A stretch of DNA of 50,463 bases from Pseudomonadota bacterium (GCA_018971625.1 JAGXAJ010000027.1:1-50463), one strand, 5' to 3'; numbered from the stretch's first letter, positions 29,610 to 38,563 are shown. Made by a program: numbers and translations. Notes: generated by a model not told the origin, from the sequence alone.

Positions 29610-29660
29610 AGAAAGCGACGACAACAAAGAAGCCAATAATAAATAAAAAGAGACGCACTC

Positions 29661-31091
29661 ATGAATATCGTCAAGCCCGCCGCTGCCGCGCCGCTGCTTT
29701 CGCCTGAGCTGATCGCACGCTTTCGCGCCATCGTCGGCGACAAATACGCCGTGACGGATGCCGCCGACATCGCCCCCTACCTCACCGAGGAGCGCGACCT
29801 GTTTCACGGTCGCTCGCCGCTGGTGCTGCGCCCAGGCTCGACTGCGGAAGTATCTGCAATCTGCAAATTCTCCAGTGAACATAAAATCGCGCTGGTGCCT
29901 CAGGGCGGCAATACTGGCCTCGTGGGCGGCCAGACCCCGCATGGCGAGGTGGTGGTTTCGATGCGCCGGCTCGACAAGATCCGCGAGATCGACGCCGCCT
30001 CCAACACCATGACCTGCGAGGCCGGCGTGGTGCTGCAGGTCGCGCAGCAAAAGGCGGCCAGCGTCGACCGGCTGTTTCCGCTGTCGCTCGCCGCGGAAGG
30101 AAGCTGCACGATCGGCGGCAATCTCTCCACCAATGCCGGCGGCACGGCTGCATTGGCGTATGGCGCGGCGCGCGAGATGGCGCTGGGGCTCGAAGTGGTA
30201 CTGGCCGACGGCCGGATCCTGAACCTGCTGTCGAAATTGAAAAAGGACAACACGGGCTACGATCTGCATAATTTGTTCATCGGGGCCGAGGGCACGCTCG
30301 GTTTTATTACCGCGGCAACGCTGAAACTGTTTCCAAAGCCGCGCGCGATCGAAACTGCCTTTGTCGGCCTGAAATCGCCGGCGCGAGCCTTGAAACTGCT
30401 GACGCTGTCGCAGGGCATCGCGGCCGGCAGCCTGACCAGCTTCGAACTGCTCGCCGACGTCGCCGTCGATTTCAGCGTTCGCCATGGCATCGACGTCCGC
30501 AATCCCATGGCAAGCCGGCATCCATGGTATGTGCTAATGGAGTTGTCGTCGTCCTATGACGATGCCCGCGCGGCGCTCGAATCGATTCTCGCACAGGGGC
30601 TGGAGGACGGCATCCTCGATGACGCCGTGATCGCGGCAAACTTAAGCCAGCGCCAGGCGTTCTGGAAACTGCGCGACGAGATGTCGGCGGCGCAGAAGCC
30701 GGAAGGCGGCTCGATCAAGCACGACATTTCGGTGCCGGTCGCAGCCGTACCCGATTTCATCGCCGAAGCCGATGCCGCGGTGGTAAAGCTGATCCCGGGC
30801 GCGCGTCCGGTGCCGTTCGGCCATCTCGGCGACGGCAACATCCACTACAATGTCAGTCAGCCCGTCGGCGGCAATGCCGCGGACTTTCTCGCGCGCTGGC
30901 ACGAGGTCAACGCGGTGGTGTTCGAAATCGTGATGCGGATGGGCGGATCAATTTCAGCCGAGCACGGCATCGGCGTACTCAAGCGCAATGAATTGCCTGA
31001 GGTCAAGGACAAGGTCGCGATCGAGCTGATGCGCGGCATCAAGGCGATGCTCGATCCGCTCGGCATCATGAATCCCGGCAAGGTGCTGTGA
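29661..31091 (+). CDS. FAD-binding oxidoreductase, D-2-hydroxyacid dehydrogenase type (GlcD/D2HGDH-like)
   Basis: 476 aa. An FAD_binding_4 domain has VPQGGNTGLVGGQTP and the phosphate-binding segment GSCTIGGNLSTNAGG. The C-terminal FAD-oxidase domain has metal/substrate residues GHLGDGNIHYNVSQP and ends SAEHGIGVLKR...MNPGKVL. Relatives oxidise D-lactate, glycolate or D-2-hydroxyglutarate; I cannot choose between them. Starts 51 bases after tsaC and could share its transcript. The stop overlaps a trivial 17-codon frame. Confidence 0.9.
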   Translation: MNIVKPAAAAPLLSPELIARFRAIVGDKYAVTDAADIAPYLTEERDLFHGRSPLVLRPGSTAEVSAICKFSSEHKIALVPQGGNTGLVGGQTPHGEVVVSMRRLDKIREIDAASNTMTCEAGVVLQVAQQKAASVDRLFPLSLAAEGSCTIGGNLSTNAGGTAALAYGAAREMALGLEVVLADGRILNLLSKLKKDNTGYDLHNLFIGAEGTLGFITAATLKLFPKPRAIETAFVGLKSPARALKLLTLSQGIAAGSLTSFELLADVAVDFSVRHGIDVRNPMASRHPWYVLMELSSSYDDARAALESILAQGLEDGILDDAVIAANLSQRQAFWKLRDEMSAAQKPEGGSIKHDISVPVAAVPDFIAEADAAVVKLIPGARPVPFGHLGDGNIHYNVSQPVGGNAADFLARWHEVNAVVFEIVMRMGGSISAEHGIGVLKRNELPEVKDKVAIELMRGIKAMLDPLGIMNPGKVL

Positions 31092-31246
31092 TGGCTCCGG
31101 CATCCAGCCCGGCGCTGACCATCGCCGAGATCGAGGACCAGTAGCGCGTGACTTTCGCGAAATGGCTCGACGGGCGCGAGCCGACGCCCGACCTAGCGAG
31201 GAGCAGTCGTCCGTCGGAGAAACCGAGTCCCGTATGCGTTGCCCGG

Positions 31247-31275
31247 GATGGCTTCGCTAACGCTCGCAATGAAGG
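31247..31275. repeat. Degenerate copy of a dispersed intergenic repeat
   Basis: The text GGCTTCGCTAACGCTCGCAA resembles the reverse complement of a CATTGCGAGCGAAGCGAAGC element that I recall as very common between genes in Bradyrhizobium-type genomes. It lies in the 202-base gap between convergent genes. Assignment is from memory. Confidence 0.4.
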
Positions 31276-31293
31276 TTCAAAACAAGAGCCTTT

Positions 31294-32058
31294 TCAAAAC
31301 AAAGAGCCCTGCCCGTCATTGTCAGTCAGTGGAGCCGGCTTGCGCGGCATGGCGCGCTTCGGCACTGCGGGTTTCTCAGCCTCGCGCTGCTCATCGGTGA
31401 TCGGCAGCAGCAATTGCACGTCGTCATTGGCGACGCGATTGACCCGTGTCGAGATCTCGTGCCAGGCGAACTCGCCTACGCGCGGCGCAACCATCAGCGA
31501 CATCGCGGTTTCCACGTCATGGGCGCGGCCGTCGAGCCAGCGATCGAAGTCAACCGGCCCGATGGTCACGGGCACGCGATGATGCAACACCGCCAGATCG
31601 GGGCTTGCGGCTGTCGTGACGATTGCCACCGTGTCCATTTCCTCGCCGTTAGGGCCCATCCAGGTCTCGGACAGTGCGGCAAAGCCGAATAGTTGGCCGT
31701 CGCGGCGATAGATGAAATATGGCCGCTTGCGATTTTCAAAACCATGCCACTCATAATAGCCATCGGCCGGAATCAGGCAGCGCCGGCGCTTGATCGCATT
31801 CTTGAAGGCTGGCTTTTCCAGTAGGGTTTCCGACCGCGCATTGATCACCAGCGAGAACTGCCGCGGATCCTTGACCCAGGCCGGGAGCAGCCCCCAGCGC
31901 ATCAGCCGAAAACGCCGGACGCCATTTTCAATGATGATCACCGGCACCGGCTGCGTGGGTGCAATATTAAACCGCGGCGGGAAATTCGGCTGTTCCGCAT
32001 AGCCAAATACCTGCCGTAGGGCCTCTGGAGGCGTGGTAATTACGAATCGTCCGCACAT
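31294..32058 (-). CDS. HMCES/YedK-family SOS-response-associated peptidase (abasic-site shield)
   Basis: 254 aa. The start at 32058 gives MCGRF, leaving Cys2 at the processed N-terminus, the residue that forms a thiazolidine crosslink with abasic sites in single-stranded DNA. Further family motifs: FNIAPTQPVPVI, WGLLPAWVKD, NARSETLLEKPAF, RRCLIPADGYYEW, and HHRVPVTIG containing the active-site His. A longer upstream frame is ignored because Cys2 must follow the initiator Met. Convergent with the flavoprotein gene and divergent from the next small gene. Confidence 0.92.
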   Translation of the reverse strand: MCGRFVITTPPEALRQVFGYAEQPNFPPRFNIAPTQPVPVIIIENGVRRFRLMRWGLLPAWVKDPRQFSLVINARSETLLEKPAFKNAIKRRRCLIPADGYYEWHGFENRKRPYFIYRRDGQLFGFAALSETWMGPNGEEMDTVAIVTTAASPDLAVLHHRVPVTIGPVDFDRWLDGRAHDVETAMSLMVAPRVGEFAWHEISTRVNRVANDDVQLLLPITDEQREAEKPAVPKRAMPRKPAPLTDNDGQGSLF

Positions 32059-32122
32059 TCTGAAGCTCAAATGGGTATCCCGTTCAGCACCTTTTAACCT
32101 CAACCAGTGAAGACTGGAACGG

Positions 32123-32638
32123 ATGACCTCAATGGCCGCCACACCGGCGCGATCCGATTGCCAGATGCCGAACCTGCCGGACCTCCCCGACGAGGCGCGG
32201 GCCGAACAGCTGCGCGCCGCCAACATCAATCCGCGCACCGGGCTCGCCACCGATTACCTGAATCATTTCAACGAGGCCATCATGCTGCTGGAAATGATTC
32301 CGGATATGCCGGAATGCGCGGAGGATTTCCTCGGTTGGCAGCCACTGTCCTACTGCGAACATTTCACGGCCTCCAATTTCAAGGCGCGTGATCTCGCAAT
32401 CGAAGCCTATGGAGCCGCGGATACCGGTGTCCGCGCCGAGTTCGACAATCTCACCACCGCGATGACCTCGATCCTGACCGCAGTGGGCGCGGCGATGCGC
32501 GAGGCCACACAGGACAAGACCCGTTCAAGGTTGGCGGAACAGGCCACCATCTGGGTCAAGCCGCTGGTGGCGCTGGCCGGAGGTGTCATCAACGGCGGCG
32601 CCGAGGCCGACGTCGAAACCATCATGAAAAGCAACTAA
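32123..32638 (+). CDS. Conserved hypothetical protein, 171 aa
   Basis: No domain recognised. Soluble and acidic, mostly helical. Includes NPRTGLATDYLNHFNEAIMLLEM and a conserved-looking ECAEDFLGWQPLSYCEHF segment with two cysteines. The start at 32123 (MTSMAATP) or at the ATG three codons later are both possible. Codon usage matches neighbours, with strong GC in third positions, which supports a real gene. It probably belongs to a family limited to Bradyrhizobium relatives (impression, not searched). Confidence 0.75.
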   Translation: MTSMAATPARSDCQMPNLPDLPDEARAEQLRAANINPRTGLATDYLNHFNEAIMLLEMIPDMPECAEDFLGWQPLSYCEHFTASNFKARDLAIEAYGAADTGVRAEFDNLTTAMTSILTAVGAAMREATQDKTRSRLAEQATIWVKPLVALAGGVINGGAEADVETIMKSN

Positions 32639-32688
32639 CGGCCGCGAGACCGGCAGCGCTGGATTAGACCTGCGGGCGCGGATCGGGC

Positions 32689-33192
32689 ATGATCCGACTA
32701 AATTTGCCAGCTCGCCCGCGCACGCATCGATTGCACCCCCCTTTCGGAAATCGCGCCTTGGCCGCACTTATCCCGCCGCAGCATCCCCAGCTTGCCGTCA
32801 GTGCTGCGATTTTCCGCGACGGCAAGGTCCTGCTGGTGCGGCGCGCGAAATCTCCAGCCCATGGGTTTTATTCGCTGCCCGGCGGCCGGGTCGAATTTGG
32901 CGAGTCCCTGCACACCGCCCTGCATCGTGAGGTGGACGAGGAAACCGGGCTCCGAATCGAGATCGCAGGCCTGGCCGGCTGGCGCGAGGTGCTGCCGGAA
33001 ACTGGACGCGGGCATTATCTCATTATGTCATTTGCCGCGCGTTGGATCGGGCAGGAGCCGCGTCTCAACAGCGAACATGACGATTTCAAGTGGCTCGCGC
33101 CTGACAGGCTCGGTGACTTAAAAATCACCGCCGGCCTGCAGCAGGTCATCGATGCGGCCGGACGCCTTATCGGGGCGTCGAGCCGGTTTTGA
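32689..33192 (+). CDS. Nudix hydrolase
   Basis: 167 aa. Complete Nudix box in GGRVEFGESLHTALHREVDEETGL-type order: G, five residues, E, seven residues, REVDEETGL (about residues 66-88), so it should be an active Mg-dependent pyrophosphohydrolase on a nucleoside-diphosphate-X substrate. It is preceded by LLVRRAKSPAHGFYSLPGG. The first 28 residues are basic and variable; a start further in (TTG 32758) is possible. Substrate not predictable. Confidence 0.88.
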   Translation: MIRLNLPARPRTHRLHPPFGNRALAALIPPQHPQLAVSAAIFRDGKVLLVRRAKSPAHGFYSLPGGRVEFGESLHTALHREVDEETGLRIEIAGLAGWREVLPETGRGHYLIMSFAARWIGQEPRLNSEHDDFKWLAPDRLGDLKITAGLQQVIDAAGRLIGASSRF

Positions 33193-33297
33193 CGGGCTCG
33201 AAAAACGCTATCCGTCGCGCCTTGCTTCCAGCGTGTTGAGAAGGCATACCGCTAGCCATGCGCACCCCCTCGGCATCGGGGGTTCCGGGACCCATTC

Positions 33298-33675
33298 ATG
33301 TCGAAACGTTTCCTGGCCGCCCTCCTCCTGATCACGGTATGCAATTTCGGCTTGGCGCGGGCCGAGGATGCCCCGGCTCCTTTCGACGGTGACCTGCAGC
33401 GGCTGGCCGAAATCCTCGGCGCATTGCATTACCTGCGCGGCATCTGCGGCGCCAATGAAGGCCCAAAATGGCGCAACGAGATGCAGGCGCTGCTCGATGC
33501 CGAAACCCCCTCTGGCGACCGCCGGACCCGGATGATCGCGGGATTTAACCGCGGCTATAACGGCTTCCAGCAGACCTACAGGACCTGCACGCCCGCAGCC
33601 AGCGTCGCGATCCGCCGCTATATCGAGGAGGGCGCCAAGATCTCGCGCGACCTCACGGCGCGCTATGCCAATTAG
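33298..33675 (+). CDS. Exported TIGR02301-type protein of unknown function
   Basis: 125 aa with a clear signal peptide (MSKRFLAALLLITVCNFGLARA). The mature part has LQRLAEILGALHYLRGICG, then WRNEMQALLDAE and a second cysteine in YRTCTPAA. These resemble the small periplasmic family TIGR02301 found throughout Rhizobiales. The two mature cysteines may form a disulfide. Function unknown. Confidence 0.8.
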   Translation: MSKRFLAALLLITVCNFGLARAEDAPAPFDGDLQRLAEILGALHYLRGICGANEGPKWRNEMQALLDAETPSGDRRTRMIAGFNRGYNGFQQTYRTCTPAASVAIRRYIEEGAKISRDLTARYAN

Positions 33676-33698
33676 CCTTTATTGCAGGGCTTTTTTCC
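33674..33698 (+). terminator. Possible rho-independent terminator
   Basis: Starting at the stop of the exported protein, AGCC pairs with GGCT across about 10 bases (extended by one pair over a bulge) and is followed by TTTTTTCC. A short stem but a good T-run. Confidence 0.4.
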
Positions 33699-33861
33699 TT
33701 TTGGGTCTCGCCGTGCCAAATCGGGAGCATCGGATCGATCTTTTCCGGCGCCGTTAACCTTTCCTAAAGAACTGGTCTAGGCGGCCCCATACCGCATGCT
33801 AAACCACGCTGGTTCGAGGCGCTCCGCCCTGGATCGCGCAACGCCAAGCCTGTTGAGCTTC

Positions 33862-34128
33862 ATGAGCCATCCAGTGACCTTCACAACCGCCTGTGACCCG
33901 CTGCCCGATCACGAGCAGAAGAAGGCAGCGCTGAGCTATCTCAACGAGGCCTGGGCCGAGGCACGGCATGACGGCGTCGATGGCGATTGCCTCGCACAAG
34001 CCAGTCTGTTCGCCGCATTCGCGGAGCTGGTCGGCACTTATGGCGAGGACGCCGTGGCGGAATTCGTCGAAGGCCTCGCCGCGCGCGTCCGCAACGGCGA
34101 ATTTTCGATCACACTGTCGAAACAGTAA
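33862..34128 (+). CDS. Small conserved hypothetical protein, 88 aa
   Basis: Starts MSHPVTFTTACDPLP at 33862; an earlier in-frame ATG would add a low-complexity leader. Helical and acidic: KKAALSYLNEAWAEARHDGVDGDCLAQASLFAAFAELVGTYGEDAVAEFVEGLAARV. No known domain. It may be a small regulatory or adaptor protein, but nothing specific shows it. Convergent with pyrC. Confidence 0.7.
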   Translation: MSHPVTFTTACDPLPDHEQKKAALSYLNEAWAEARHDGVDGDCLAQASLFAAFAELVGTYGEDAVAEFVEGLAARVRNGEFSITLSKQ

Positions 34129-34167
34129 ACAATCATCCGGCTCGAAGGACCGCCTTCGCGGATACCG

Positions 34168-35514
34168 TCAGTATTTGTCCTCCGCCTGCAACGTTTCCAG
34201 GAACCGCACCGTCTCGCCGCTCGAGGGTGTGGTCAATTCGCCCTGCCACATCACGCGGCGACCGCGCACGAAGGTCCCGACCGGCCAGCCCGTGACCCTG
34301 ACCCCGGCATAGGGCGTCCAGCCGGCCTTCGAGGCCACCCATTCGTCGGTGATGATTTCGCTGCGCTTGAGATCGACCACGGTAAAATCAGCGTCATAGC
34401 CTGCGGAGATGCGGCCCTTGCAGGCGATGTTGAAGAGCCGCGCCGGGCCGGCGCTGGTGAGGTCGACAAACCGCGCCAGCGACAATCGCCCGGCATTGAC
34501 GTGGTCAAGCATCACCGGCACCAGCGTCTGCACGCCGGGCATTCCCGACGGCGAGGCCGGATAGACCTTTGCCTTCTCCTCCAGCGTGTGCGGCGCGTGG
34601 TCGGAGCCGAGCACGTCGACGATACCCTGCTCGATCCCGCGCCAAATGCCGTCGCGGTGATCGGCCGAGCGTACCGGCGGATTCATCTGCGCGCGGGTAC
34701 CGAGCCGCTCATAACATTCCGGCGCCACCAAGGTCAGGTGATGCGGCGTCGCTTCGCAGGAGGCGACGTCCTTGTGGTCCCTGAGATACTCGATCTCCTC
34801 TTTGGTGGAGATATGCAGCACGTGGATGCGCTTTCCGGTTTCGTGTGCGAGCTTGACCAGCCGCTGCGTCGCCATCAGCGCCGCGGTCTCGTCGCGCCAC
34901 ACAGGGTGCGAGCGAGGATCGTTTTCGATCCGTAGCGGCTTGCGGTCGTTGAGTCGGTATTCATCCTCGGCGTGGAACGCGGCGCGGCGCCGGATCACTT
35001 TAAAGATTCTCCGCAGGCTTTCGTCATCCTCGACCAATAGCGCCCCGGTGGACGAACCGATGAACACCTTGACGCCGGCGCAGCCGGGCGCGCGTTCCAG
35101 CTCCGGCAGTTGCTCCACGTTCTCGCGGGTGCCGCCGATGAAGAATGCATAGTCGCAATGCATGCGATGATAGCCGCGCTTCACCTTGTCGGTGAAGGTG
35201 GCTTCTGTCACGGTGAGCGGATTTGTGTTGGGCATCTCGAATACCGCGGTGACGCCGCCCATCACGGCGCTACGCGAACCGGTTTCGAGATCTTCCTTGT
35301 GGATCAGTCCCGGTTCACGGAAATGCACCTGGGTGTCCATGACCCCGGGCAGGACGTGCAGCCCCCTGCAGTCGATCACTTCGGCCGCCGATCCCTGCGT
35401 CAGCGAACCGATCGCGGCGATGCGACCGGCGGTAATGCCGATATCGCGTACGCCCTCGCCATCCTGATTGACCACGGTGCCGGATTTTAGAATGGTGTCA
35501 AAACGCTGATTCAT
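34168..35514 (-). CDS. pyrC: Dihydroorotase
   Basis: Cyclises carbamoyl-aspartate to dihydroorotate in pyrimidine synthesis. 448 aa, class I (long) type. Metal ligands appear in the order expected: HFREPG (with preceding VMDTQ, where many relatives have VLDxH), carboxylated-Lys region GVKVFIGSS, AFHAEDE, VLHISTKEE and the catalytic Asp in GSDHAPHTLEEK. The NPPVRS segment binds substrate. Start is ATG 35514; ten further residues upstream are open. No pyrB neighbour in the window. A relative such as a hydantoinase is less likely given the HFREPG and GSDHAPH motifs. Confidence 0.88.
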   Translation of the reverse strand: MNQRFDTILKSGTVVNQDGEGVRDIGITAGRIAAIGSLTQGSAAEVIDCRGLHVLPGVMDTQVHFREPGLIHKEDLETGSRSAVMGGVTAVFEMPNTNPLTVTEATFTDKVKRGYHRMHCDYAFFIGGTRENVEQLPELERAPGCAGVKVFIGSSTGALLVEDDESLRRIFKVIRRRAAFHAEDEYRLNDRKPLRIENDPRSHPVWRDETAALMATQRLVKLAHETGKRIHVLHISTKEEIEYLRDHKDVASCEATPHHLTLVAPECYERLGTRAQMNPPVRSADHRDGIWRGIEQGIVDVLGSDHAPHTLEEKAKVYPASPSGMPGVQTLVPVMLDHVNAGRLSLARFVDLTSAGPARLFNIACKGRISAGYDADFTVVDLKRSEIITDEWVASKAGWTPYAGVRVTGWPVGTFVRGRRVMWQGELTTPSSGETVRFLETLQAEDKY

Positions 35515-35715
35515 TGGTCCTCGACGCCCGGGTTTGGATGCCACACAGGCCTTGTTCCCGATACTTTAGCGCCTTACCTTGCGATGTGATATCCGCCATC
35601 AGCGTTTTCCCAGGCCGTGGATTTCCGAGCCTTGGATCCGAGCCTTGGTTTCCAAAGCCACGTTTCCGAGATTTACGTCAGACCACAAGCAAGACTTCAG
35701 GAAGGCCCTACGCGA

Positions 35716-36597
35716 ATGAAAGCAGCGTTTCTACCGGATCGAGGCGTCGTCAAGGTGGGCGGCGAGGACGCCCGCAACTTTCTCAACGGCCTCGTCACCA
35801 CGGACGTGACGTTGGTTCGTCCTGGCCTCGGCCGGTTCGGCGCGCTGCTGACGCCGCAAGGCAAGATCACGGTCGATTTCATCATCACCGAGGCCCCGGC
35901 TGGCCATGGCGGCGGCTTCCTGATCGACGCTCCCCGCGCGCTGGCAAAGGGCCTCGCCGACAAGCTCGGTTTCTACAAGCTGCGCGCCAAGGTTACGGTC
36001 GAAAACCTGTCCGACGACCTCGGCGTGATGGCGGTATGGGATGGCGAGCCTGCCACAAAACCCGACCTGACCTTTGCCGATCCGCGACATGCCGCACTCG
36101 GTTGGCGCATTCTGGCGCCGGAGGGACTCGCGCAGAAGGTGGCAGATCTCGCCGGTGCGGAGATGGTCGACAATGCTGCCTACGATGCACACCGGATCGC
36201 AGCCGGCGTACCGCGCGGCGGCCTCGACTTTACCTATGGCAACGCGTTTCCTCACGAGACCAACATGGACCGGCTGCACGGCGTTGATTTCGATAAAGGC
36301 TGCTACGTCGGCCAGGAAGTGGTGTCGCGGATGCAGCATCGCGGCACTGCGCGCACCAGAACGGTGCGGGTTGCGCTCGAGGGCGCGGCCCCGGAGCCCG
36401 GCACCGCCGTGGTGGCGGGCGACAAGCCGGTCGGCACCATGGGCTCGTCCGCAGGCGGCGCCGGTCTCGCCTTGATCAGAACCGATCGGGCAATCGACGC
36501 GCTCGATGCCGGAACGCCGCTGATGTCGGGCGGCCTGGCGATCCGCGTCGCCGATCCCGATTCCTTGCGCGCCGCGCCGAAGCAAACCACCGTGTGA
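35716..36597 (+). CDS. ygfZ: Folate-binding protein YgfZ/GcvT-like (Fe-S cluster assembly)
   Basis: 293 aa from ATG at 35716. The signature KGCYVGQEVVSRMQHRG holds the conserved Cys of the YgfZ/CAF17 family, which helps folate-dependent maturation or repair of certain [4Fe-4S] proteins. The N-terminal FLNGLVTTDV and LLTPQGKITVDF segments are the GcvT-like fold. It lacks glycine-cleavage T-protein length (about 370 aa). Followed 9 bases later by tag, so probably cotranscribed. Confidence 0.9.
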   Translation: MKAAFLPDRGVVKVGGEDARNFLNGLVTTDVTLVRPGLGRFGALLTPQGKITVDFIITEAPAGHGGGFLIDAPRALAKGLADKLGFYKLRAKVTVENLSDDLGVMAVWDGEPATKPDLTFADPRHAALGWRILAPEGLAQKVADLAGAEMVDNAAYDAHRIAAGVPRGGLDFTYGNAFPHETNMDRLHGVDFDKGCYVGQEVVSRMQHRGTARTRTVRVALEGAAPEPGTAVVAGDKPVGTMGSSAGGAGLALIRTDRAIDALDAGTPLMSGGLAIRVADPDSLRAAPKQTTV

Positions 36598-36606
36598 GCG
36601 AACTGC

Positions 36607-37233
36607 ATGAGCGGATCAGCGCGCCTGCACACCGATGGTCTGACGCGGTGTCCATGGCCGGGGGAGGATCCGTTTTACATGGACTATCACGACACCGAAT
36701 GGGGCGTGCCGGAATATGACGACCGCGCGTTGTATGAAAAGCTGATCCTCGACGGTTTTCAGGCCGGCCTTTCCTGGATCACGATCCTGCGCAAGCGCGA
36801 GAATTTCCGCAAAGCCTTCGACGATTTCCAGCCCGAGAAGATCGCCCGCTACGACGCCAAAAAAGTCCACGCGCTGATGAGCGACGTCGGCATCGTCCGC
36901 AACCGCGCCAAGATCGAGGGCGCGGTGGCGAGCGCAAAATCCTACCTCAAAATCATGGACGAAGGTCCGGGCTTCTCGAAATTCCTGTGGGACTTCATCG
37001 ACGGCAGACCGAAGGTCAACCAGTTCAAGACCACCGCCAGCGTGCCGGCCTCGACGCCGGTATCGACCAAAATCTCGAAGGAGCTTTCCACGCGCGGATT
37101 CAAATTCGTTGGACCGACCATTGTCTATGCCTTCATGCAGGCGACTGGCATGGTCAACGACCATCTGGTGACGTGTTTCTGCCACGAGACCTGCGGCCGC
37201 AAGCCGCGTAGCTCTCGTCTCAAGGCCAAATGA
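36607..37233 (+). CDS. tag: DNA-3-methyladenine glycosylase I
   Basis: 208 aa base-excision enzyme that removes 3-methyladenine. Tag motifs: CPWPGEDPFYMDYHDTEWG (with the N-terminal Cys/His of the zinc snap), FQAGLSWITILRKRENFRKAF, and a C-terminal HLVTCFCHETC region supplying the other zinc ligands. Its stop overlaps the start of the HD gene as ATGA. Confidence 0.94.
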   Translation: MSGSARLHTDGLTRCPWPGEDPFYMDYHDTEWGVPEYDDRALYEKLILDGFQAGLSWITILRKRENFRKAFDDFQPEKIARYDAKKVHALMSDVGIVRNRAKIEGAVASAKSYLKIMDEGPGFSKFLWDFIDGRPKVNQFKTTASVPASTPVSTKISKELSTRGFKFVGPTIVYAFMQATGMVNDHLVTCFCHETCGRKPRSSRLKAK

Positions 37234-37847
37234 CAGGCCGGCGACGCGCCGTGCCCGACACTTCGCCGCGAGTCTGGCAGCGCATGTTATCGGGTCGGCG
37301 GCTCGATCTCATGGACCCCTCTCCGCTTGATATCGAGATCGCCGATATCGCCCATGGCCTGGCGCGCGTCGCGCGCTGGAACGGACAGACTCGCGGCGCA
37401 CATATTTTCTCGGTCGCACAGCATACGCTTTTGGTCGAAGCGGTCATGCGCGAGCAGCGACCGCGCGTCGATACGCGTTTCCGGCTTGCCGCCCTGCTGC
37501 ATGACGCGCCAGAATATGTCATCGGCGACATGATCTCGCCGTTCAAGGCGGTGCTTGGCGGCGACTACAAGGCGGTCGAGAAGCGGCTGCTGTCTGCGAT
37601 TCATATCCGCTTCAGCCTGCCTCCGGTGTTACCGGACGAAATGACGCAACAGATCAAGGAAGCTGATCGCGGCGCAGCCTATCTGGAAGCAACACAGCTC
37701 GCTGGATTCTCGCAAGCCGAAGCCAAATGTCTGTTCGGCAGCGATCCCGGCTTGCCGCTTTCGACGCAGGAAGACTATTTGACGCCGTGGACCGCGGCCA
37801 AGGCCGAGAAGCGATTGCTTGCAAGGTTTGCGACGCTGTGTCCTTAA
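37230..37847 (+). CDS. HD-domain phosphohydrolase (YfbR/5'-nucleotidase-like)
   Basis: 205 aa. The HD superfamily metal residues can be followed: SVAQHTLLVEA (first His), LAALLHDAPEYVIGDM (HD pair) and a later Asp. This arrangement resembles YfbR-type 5'-deoxynucleotidases. Starts at 37230 inside the tag stop (ATGA), so production is coupled to that DNA glycosylase; a nucleotide-pool role would fit but is inference. Confidence 0.85.
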   Translation: MTGRRRAVPDTSPRVWQRMLSGRRLDLMDPSPLDIEIADIAHGLARVARWNGQTRGAHIFSVAQHTLLVEAVMREQRPRVDTRFRLAALLHDAPEYVIGDMISPFKAVLGGDYKAVEKRLLSAIHIRFSLPPVLPDEMTQQIKEADRGAAYLEATQLAGFSQAEAKCLFGSDPGLPLSTQEDYLTPWTAAKAEKRLLARFATLCP

Positions 37848-37885
37848 GTGCATACGAAGTCGCCCAGATTTTATGAATCCGCGCG

Positions 37886-38272
37886 CTATGGAGCGACTGA
37901 CGGCGCCGGAACCTGAGGCGACTGCAACGACTGAAGGGCCTGCACAATGCGGCCCGTGAAATGAGTCTGAAGAGCAAAATCCGCCGGAGTGTCGGTCCCT
38001 GGCCCAAACGTCAGCGTCAGATCATGCGTGCGGGTTCGGCCTGCACTTGCGAGAGGTAGACTGCCTGTCCCCGCATTGAGATTTACGAGCTTCCACACCG
38101 GATTGATACTTCCACTCGTTACGACGGCGAATTTTATCTCGTAAGAGAAAACGTCATACTTGGCGCTCTTGCCGGCTCCTCCACCGGCCGGCGCCGACGA
38201 ATGAAAGACCAGCGAGCTTGCATGATGTTTCCCCCACAGCGCTCTCCATGCAAACGAAACGTGTTCAGCTCG
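37886..38272 (-). pseudogene. 5'-truncated remnant of an unknown protein
   Basis: An open minus-strand frame of 128 codons encodes plausible protein text (SFAWRALWGKHHASSLVFHS, then YDVFSYEIKFAVVTSG, NPVWKLVNLNAGTG, AGRTRTHDLTLTFGPG) but opens directly after an in-frame TGA at 38273. Its only usual start codon is a GTG at codon 59, inside what looks like a continuous beta-rich domain. I read it as the C-terminal end of a larger gene whose 5' part was lost. The family was not identified. Confidence 0.55.
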
Positions 38273-38495
38273 TCAACACAACGTCACGTTTTGACCTATC
38301 ATTTTGTTCCATGTGGCATTTCAGCACTACCCGGACTGCCGTGGTGCCACGCGCGGCTTGACGCCAGCAGCTGCCAGAACCTCGAACGCGAACTGTGGAC
38401 CGAAGAGCCGCGATAACCGGACTGAACACTGCCCGTGCAAAGCGCCCTTTCGCCCGCAATGCATTCACACGGGACGGCGAACGGCCGACGCACGG

Positions 38496-38563
38496 AAAAA
38501 GAAAACCCGCCAACGTGGCGGGCCAAGGTTCAGGGAGGAAACGCTCTGACAGGGAGCGTCTGG
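38496..38563 (-). ncRNA. Candidate small RNA with C-rich anti-Shine-Dalgarno segment and intrinsic terminator
   Basis: Read on the minus strand: a hairpin ACGCTC-7 bases-GAGCGT (38541-38559), a single-stranded TTCCTCCCTGAA (38529-38540), then a GC-rich stem CCCGCCA/TGGCGGG (38506-38522) followed by TTTTCTTTTT (38496-38505). Together this is the layout of a short trans-acting alphaproteobacterial small RNA: a stem, an exposed CCUCCC able to pair with ribosome binding sites, and a rho-independent terminator. No gene upstream on the minus strand would otherwise need this terminator. The 5' end and promoter (a weak TTGGCG box 17 bases before GAGATT) are uncertain. Confidence 0.55.

Noticed and set aside
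28563..30521. A 652-codon minus-strand open frame
   Set aside because: It runs antisense through two unmistakable genes (tsaC and the FAD oxidoreductase) and across their boundary. Its Arg/Gly/Gln-rich text is the usual shadow of GC-rich third codon positions.
31091..31144. 17-codon frame overlapping the end of the FAD oxidoreductase (TGATG)
   Set aside because: Too short, no sign of a leader peptide function, and no gene follows on that strand.
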